Below, one piece after another: positions 31,605 to 33,432 of a stretch of DNA of 33,432 nucleotides; positions within the stretch are counted from its first letter, which is position 1, and each line of letters begins with the position of its first letter. The notes beneath the pieces are model-generated. The model saw only the letters and a program-made list of their open reading frames with translations, ran no database searches and was not told where the DNA came from. This DNA is from Aquiluna sp. (GTDB taxonomy: Bacteria; Actinomycetota; Actinomycetes; Actinomycetales; Microbacteriaceae), in assembly GCA_028822985.1 (NCBI GenBank), contig JAPKCK010000012.1:1-33432 (forward strand), given 5' to 3'. Position numbers and translations under genes: made by a program.

Positions 31605-32093
31605 CTAGCGGTAGTTCACAAACTGCAGATCAAGCGGGAAGTCCGCGCCTCTTAGCAATGCAATTATTTCCTGCAGATCATCCCTAGATTTAGAGCTAAC
31701 CCTTAGCTCATCTCCTTGGATTTGAGCTTTGGCGTTCTTGGGTCCCTCGTCGCGAATTAGCTTGGTCATCTTCTTGGCATTTTCTTGATCAATCCCGGCC
31801 TTGAGAGTGGACTCAATCCGGTACTCCTTGCCAGATGGGAAAGGATCACCAGAGTCCAGAGCCTTCATGGAGATGCCACGCTTGATCAGCTTGGTGTGGA
31901 GAACATCTAGAACCGCCTTGGCCCGCTCTTCGGAGTTTGCCATAATCATGATCATTTCTCCGCTCCAGGCAACACTGGCATCGGTATTTTTGAAGTCGTA
32001 GCGCTGCTCGACTTCCTTCGCTGCTTGATTTAGAGCGTTGTCAGCTTCTTGGTGGTCAACTTTACTTACTACGTCGAATGAGGAATCTGTCAT
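31605..32093 (-). CDS. YajQ-family nucleotide-binding protein
   Basis: 162 residues, the usual length for the family. It opens [10 protein letters not shown] (about 4-13), with E-V-E-Q-R-Y-D-F-K (about 27-35), R-G-I-S-M-K-A-L-D (about 72-80), and ends in the family signature [11 protein letters not shown]. YajQ proteins bind nucleic acid or nucleotides, and some Xanthomonas members bind cyclic di-GMP; the role in actinobacteria is not known. The ATG is preceded at exactly six bases by TAGAGT on the minus strand, giving a leaderless-type start. Confidence 0.93.
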   Translation of the reverse strand: MTDSSFDVVSKVDHQEADNALNQAAKEVEQRYDFKNTDASVAWSGEMIMIMANSEERAKAVLDVLHTKLIKRGISMKALDSGDPFPSGKEYRIESTLKAGIDQENAKKMTKLIRDEGPKNAKAQIQGDELRVSSKSRDDLQEIIALLRGADFPLDLQFVNYR

Positions 32094-32099
32094 TTCACT

Positions 32100-32105
32100 A
32101 CTCTA
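32100..32105 (-). promoter_or_regulatory. -10 box, leaderless-type promoter of yajQ
   Basis: TAGAGT on the minus strand, six bases before ATG 32093. No Shine-Dalgarno sequence is visible in the spacer. Confidence 0.5.
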
Positions 32106-32207
32106 ACTAGGGTGCGTGCCTTGCCGTGGTTCTTCTGGTAACTAGCTGAATCGGCCAGTGGGTGATTCCTCTAAATCCTCATGGTCTCTTTTGGTCTTGC
32201 GATGGAG

Positions 32208-32267
32208 CAGCACCCCCGGTGGCGGAAAGGGGTTGCCCCGCTGCCCGAAATGCAATTGCGGGTGCTG
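32208..32267. other. Long inverted repeat in an intergenic region, possible structured RNA
   Basis: CAGCACCC (32208-32215) is perfectly complementary to GGGTGCTG (32260-32267). Inside it, GGTGGCGG (32218-32225) can pair with CCGCTGCC (32238-32245) using two G-U pairs, and GCAATTGC (32252-32259) is self-complementary. The element sits between the terminator of the sortase-like gene and the yajQ promoter and belongs to neither coding region. I cannot match it to SRP, tmRNA, RNase P, 6C or a known riboswitch. The strand cannot be decided. Confidence 0.4.
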
Positions 32268-32312
32268 GAGCCGTCTTAGGGACAAAAAATATCGAAGGCG
32301 TGATCGATCAGC

Positions 32313-32332
32313 AAAATTAACGCGGTGCGTTA
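32313..32332 (-). terminator. Terminator overlapping the stop codon of the sortase-like gene
   Basis: On the minus strand TAACGC (from 32332) pairs with GCGTTA (to 32318) around ACC, followed by ATTTT. The TAA stop codon is the first part of the stem. The loop is tight (three bases), so the end pairs may open. Confidence 0.5.
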
Positions 32333-32956
32333 GTAAAGCAGGACCCGTGATTGCAGCTGGGCATAAACCACCAGGTTTCCAAGGTAGGCAGTTTTACTTG
32401 CATTTGGGCCACCATCAGTGATTAGGGCAACACCCTCGTAGCTAAGATTTGCGTAGAGGCGTGCTGTTGGAAAGTCAGACTTTCGATAGAGCGTGACCTC
32501 TGTCACTAAAAAAGTTTTTATCGAATGAACCATGTTGGATTTACTTCGTATCACAATGAGGTCGCCGACAATTACCTGCCTAAGCTCCCAAAACACCCCG
32601 GTCTCGCCCTTGGAGTCAACGGCACCGACGATTACTGTTCTGCCCACACCGCTGGGTTTTGAGCCGCCCACATACCACCCGGCAACATGCGGATCTGCAG
32701 GGGGTGCAAGTGATCCGGTTTGATCTAGGTCGATGTTCACCAGTGTCCCCGAGAGCTGAACCCGGTTTATTGAGATCGTGAGCGTCTCAATGTTTGCTAC
32801 GTAGCTTTTGTCGGCATTAGCGGGTACAACATTTGCGAGTAGGACTATTGTGAACATGGCTTTTAAGAACACATTTATTTTGCGGTCTAGGAACCGCCAA
32901 TATCTCGTTGCAAAATGACCCACACGCGCCGAGGAAATAGCTCGAGTTGACTTCAT
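32330..32956 (-). CDS. Class F sortase-like protein lacking catalytic residues (pseudo-sortase)
   Basis: 208 residues. A basic N terminus precedes a hydrophobic segment (about 29-45) ending in A-N-A, a likely signal peptide or anchor. The rest follows class F sortases: P-P-A-D-P-H-V-A-G-W-Y-V-G-G (85-98), then T-V-I-V-G-x-V-D-S (107-115), G-V-F-W-E-L (120-125), D-F-P-T-A-R-L-Y (161-168), L-I-T-x-G-G (178-183) and N-L-V-V-Y-A (194-199). Where active enzymes have G-H-V-D-S the protein has Ala112, and where they have T-C-G-G it has Asp181. No Arg lies in the Y-L-G-N segment (191-194), where family members commonly have Y-R-D-N. The frame is intact and has its own -10 box and terminator, so it looks expressed, not decayed. 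Transpeptidase activity is not expected; a binding or structural role is inference. Confidence 0.8.
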   Translation of the reverse strand: MKSTRAISSARVGHFATRYWRFLDRKINVFLKAMFTIVLLANVVPANADKSYVANIETLTISINRVQLSGTLVNIDLDQTGSLAPPADPHVAGWYVGGSKPSGVGRTVIVGAVDSKGETGVFWELRQVIVGDLIVIRSKSNMVHSIKTFLVTEVTLYRKSDFPTARLYANLSYEGVALITDGGPNASKTAYLGNLVVYAQLQSRVLLY

Positions 32957-32962
32957 TGCTGC

Positions 32963-32968
32963 AGATTA
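32963..32968 (-). promoter_or_regulatory. -10 box, leaderless-type promoter of the sortase-like gene
   Basis: TAATCT on the minus strand, six bases (GCAGCA) before ATG 32956. Its first three bases are the TAA stop codon of the Ala-rich repeat gene. Confidence 0.5.
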
Positions 32969-33432
32969 GTACTGAGCTGCACGCGATGCATCTCCACCCG
33001 CTATCGGTCCTGCGGGCACTACAGCTATTTGAAGCACAACATTCTCCAGAACTGGAGTTATTTTAATGTCAAGTAAGTTCGGGGTCGGTGCGAAGGTGAT
33101 TACGGACTTAGGGCCGTAAACCCTCACCTCTTCGGCCTCGGCGGCCACCACCCTCTGCTGCACTTGCACAGCCTTAGCAGCCTTAGCAGCGTCAGCAGCC
33201 AAATCCGCCGCGTCCGCAGCTGCCAACGCAGCCAATGCATCCGCAGCAGCCAACGCAGCCAATGCATCCGCAGCAGCCAATGCATCTGAAGCTTCCAAGA
33301 CAGCCAATGCATCTGCAGCAGCCAACGCAGCTAAAGCGGCAGAACTAAGAGAAAGCCCATCGGCGCGATCAATCCTCGCCTGAGCGGCAGCAGCATCCGC
33401 ATCAGCCCTGGCCTGAGCGGCAGCAGCATCCG
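32966..33432 (-). CDS. Ala-rich repeat protein (5' part beyond the window)
   Basis: The reading frame stays open to the right edge, so the last 154 residues are seen and the true start is outside; a TTG at 33325 is not needed as a start. The visible part begins with 11-residue repeats of the type D-A-A-A-A-Q-A-R-A-D-A, continues with 9-residue repeats A-A-D-A-L-A-A-L-A (about residues 35-70), then A-A-D-A-A-D-L-A-A-D-A-A-K-A-A-K-A. This should form long Ala-rich helices. The last 70 or so residues differ: a hydrophobic, beta-like region with many Val, Ile and Pro, no cysteine, no LPXTG-type motif and no membrane helix at the end. I recognise no family. The sortase-like gene follows after nine bases. 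Confidence 0.65.
   Translation of the reverse strand, partial: DAAAAQARADADAAAAQARIDRADGLSLSSAALAALAAADALAVLEASDALAAADALAALAAADALAALAAADAADLAADAAKAAKAVQVQQRVVAAEAEEVRVYGPKSVITFAPTPNLLDIKITPVLENVVLQIAVVPAGPIAGGDASRAAQY
33222..33329 (+). repeat. Four 27-bp tandem repeats inside the Ala-rich gene
   Basis: Units at 33222-33248, 33249-33275, 33276-33302 and 33303-33329. The first two are identical; the third and fourth have diverged, but keep GCCAA(T/C)GCA at the unit start. Each unit encodes nine residues on the minus strand. Perfect identity of neighbours points to recent duplication and possible copy-number variation. Confidence 0.85.
33378..33432 (+). repeat. 33-bp direct repeat running off the window edge
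   Basis: The 22-base sequence at 33378-33399 recurs exactly at 33411-33432, an offset of 33 bases, or 11 residues of the Ala-rich protein. More copies probably lie beyond the edge. The period differs from the 27-bp array next to it. Confidence 0.75.

Noticed and set aside
32155-32290. Cobalamin riboswitch on the minus strand (CCCGCAATTG and CCACTGG look like parts of it)
   Set aside because: The other required boxes are missing and the order is wrong, and no B12-related gene follows; yajQ has a promoter downstream of the region.
32158-32421. Open frame on the plus strand with a C-P-K-C-N-C-G-C stretch
   Set aside because: It overlaps the 3' end of the sortase-like gene, has no ribosome site or -10 box at the leaderless distance, and its composition looks random; the region is better explained by the inverted repeat.
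33124-33312. Trp/Leu-rich open frame on the minus strand across the Ala-rich repeats
   Set aside because: A frame-shifted reading of the tandem repeats; the Ala-rich frame is open much further, to the window edge.

Overview
The window looks like a chromosomal segment of a small-genome actinobacterium, most likely of the Microbacteriaceae and perhaps a Luna-cluster freshwater lineage (Rhodoluna/Aquiluna-like). The taxonomic call is inference. It rests on the lysS-clpC neighbourhood, the 32-residue ribosomal protein bS22, a long GapB-type GAPDH, an Rv2747-type ArgA, the ResA-CcdA-ResB-CcsB cytochrome c set, TANNNT-type -10 boxes directly in front of start codons, short intergenic gaps, and base composition near half G+C by eye. 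I see no IS elements, phage genes, CRISPR arrays, rRNA or tRNA genes.

Layout. 1-3345: the end of lysS, a small membrane protein, clpC, and a SOUL heme-binding protein translationally coupled to clpC. 3414-12786: housekeeping and small accessory genes (gapB-like, argA, a secreted protein of unknown function, radA on the minus strand, a CPBP-type membrane protein, proC, an ArsR-type regulator with a 2TM protein, bS22 with a strong terminator, a HAD phosphatase on the minus strand, a glutaredoxin-like protein, a DUF418 protein and a small-multidrug-export-like protein). 12814-14124: aspS of the short archaeal-like type on the minus strand. 14196-18555: a tightly overlapping run of histidine phosphatase, ResA, CcdA, ResB and CcsB (system II cytochrome c maturation).

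18550-27831 is a menaquinone locus. It holds menC (minus), menB, menE, menA, a DUF4229 gene (minus), a PLDc_N gene, menD, menF (minus), a small secreted protein, menG and a polyprenyl diphosphate synthase. Together these cover chorismate to isochorismate (MenF), SEPHCHC (MenD), OSB and its CoA ester (MenC, MenE), DHNA-CoA (MenB), prenylation (MenA, fed by the polyprenyl synthase) and methylation (MenG). No MenH or DHNA-CoA thioesterase is visible here. Menaquinone and cytochrome c maturation side by side give much of the electron-transport assembly of the cell. Then follow an FprA-type ferredoxin reductase, an MFS transporter, manA and yajQ.

The right end (32330-33432) is the accessory-looking part. 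A class F sortase-like protein has lost the catalytic His (Ala) and Cys (Asp), and no Arg is seen at the usual place. It lies 9 bp behind the 3' end of an Ala-rich repeat protein that runs off the window. This putative pseudo-sortase plus repeat-protein pair is the best candidate for something undescribed.

A second theme is gene expression. Seventeen start codons are preceded by a -10-like hexamer ending exactly 6 or 7 nt upstream, as expected for leaderless mRNAs. In several cases the hexamer contains the stop codon of the gene before.
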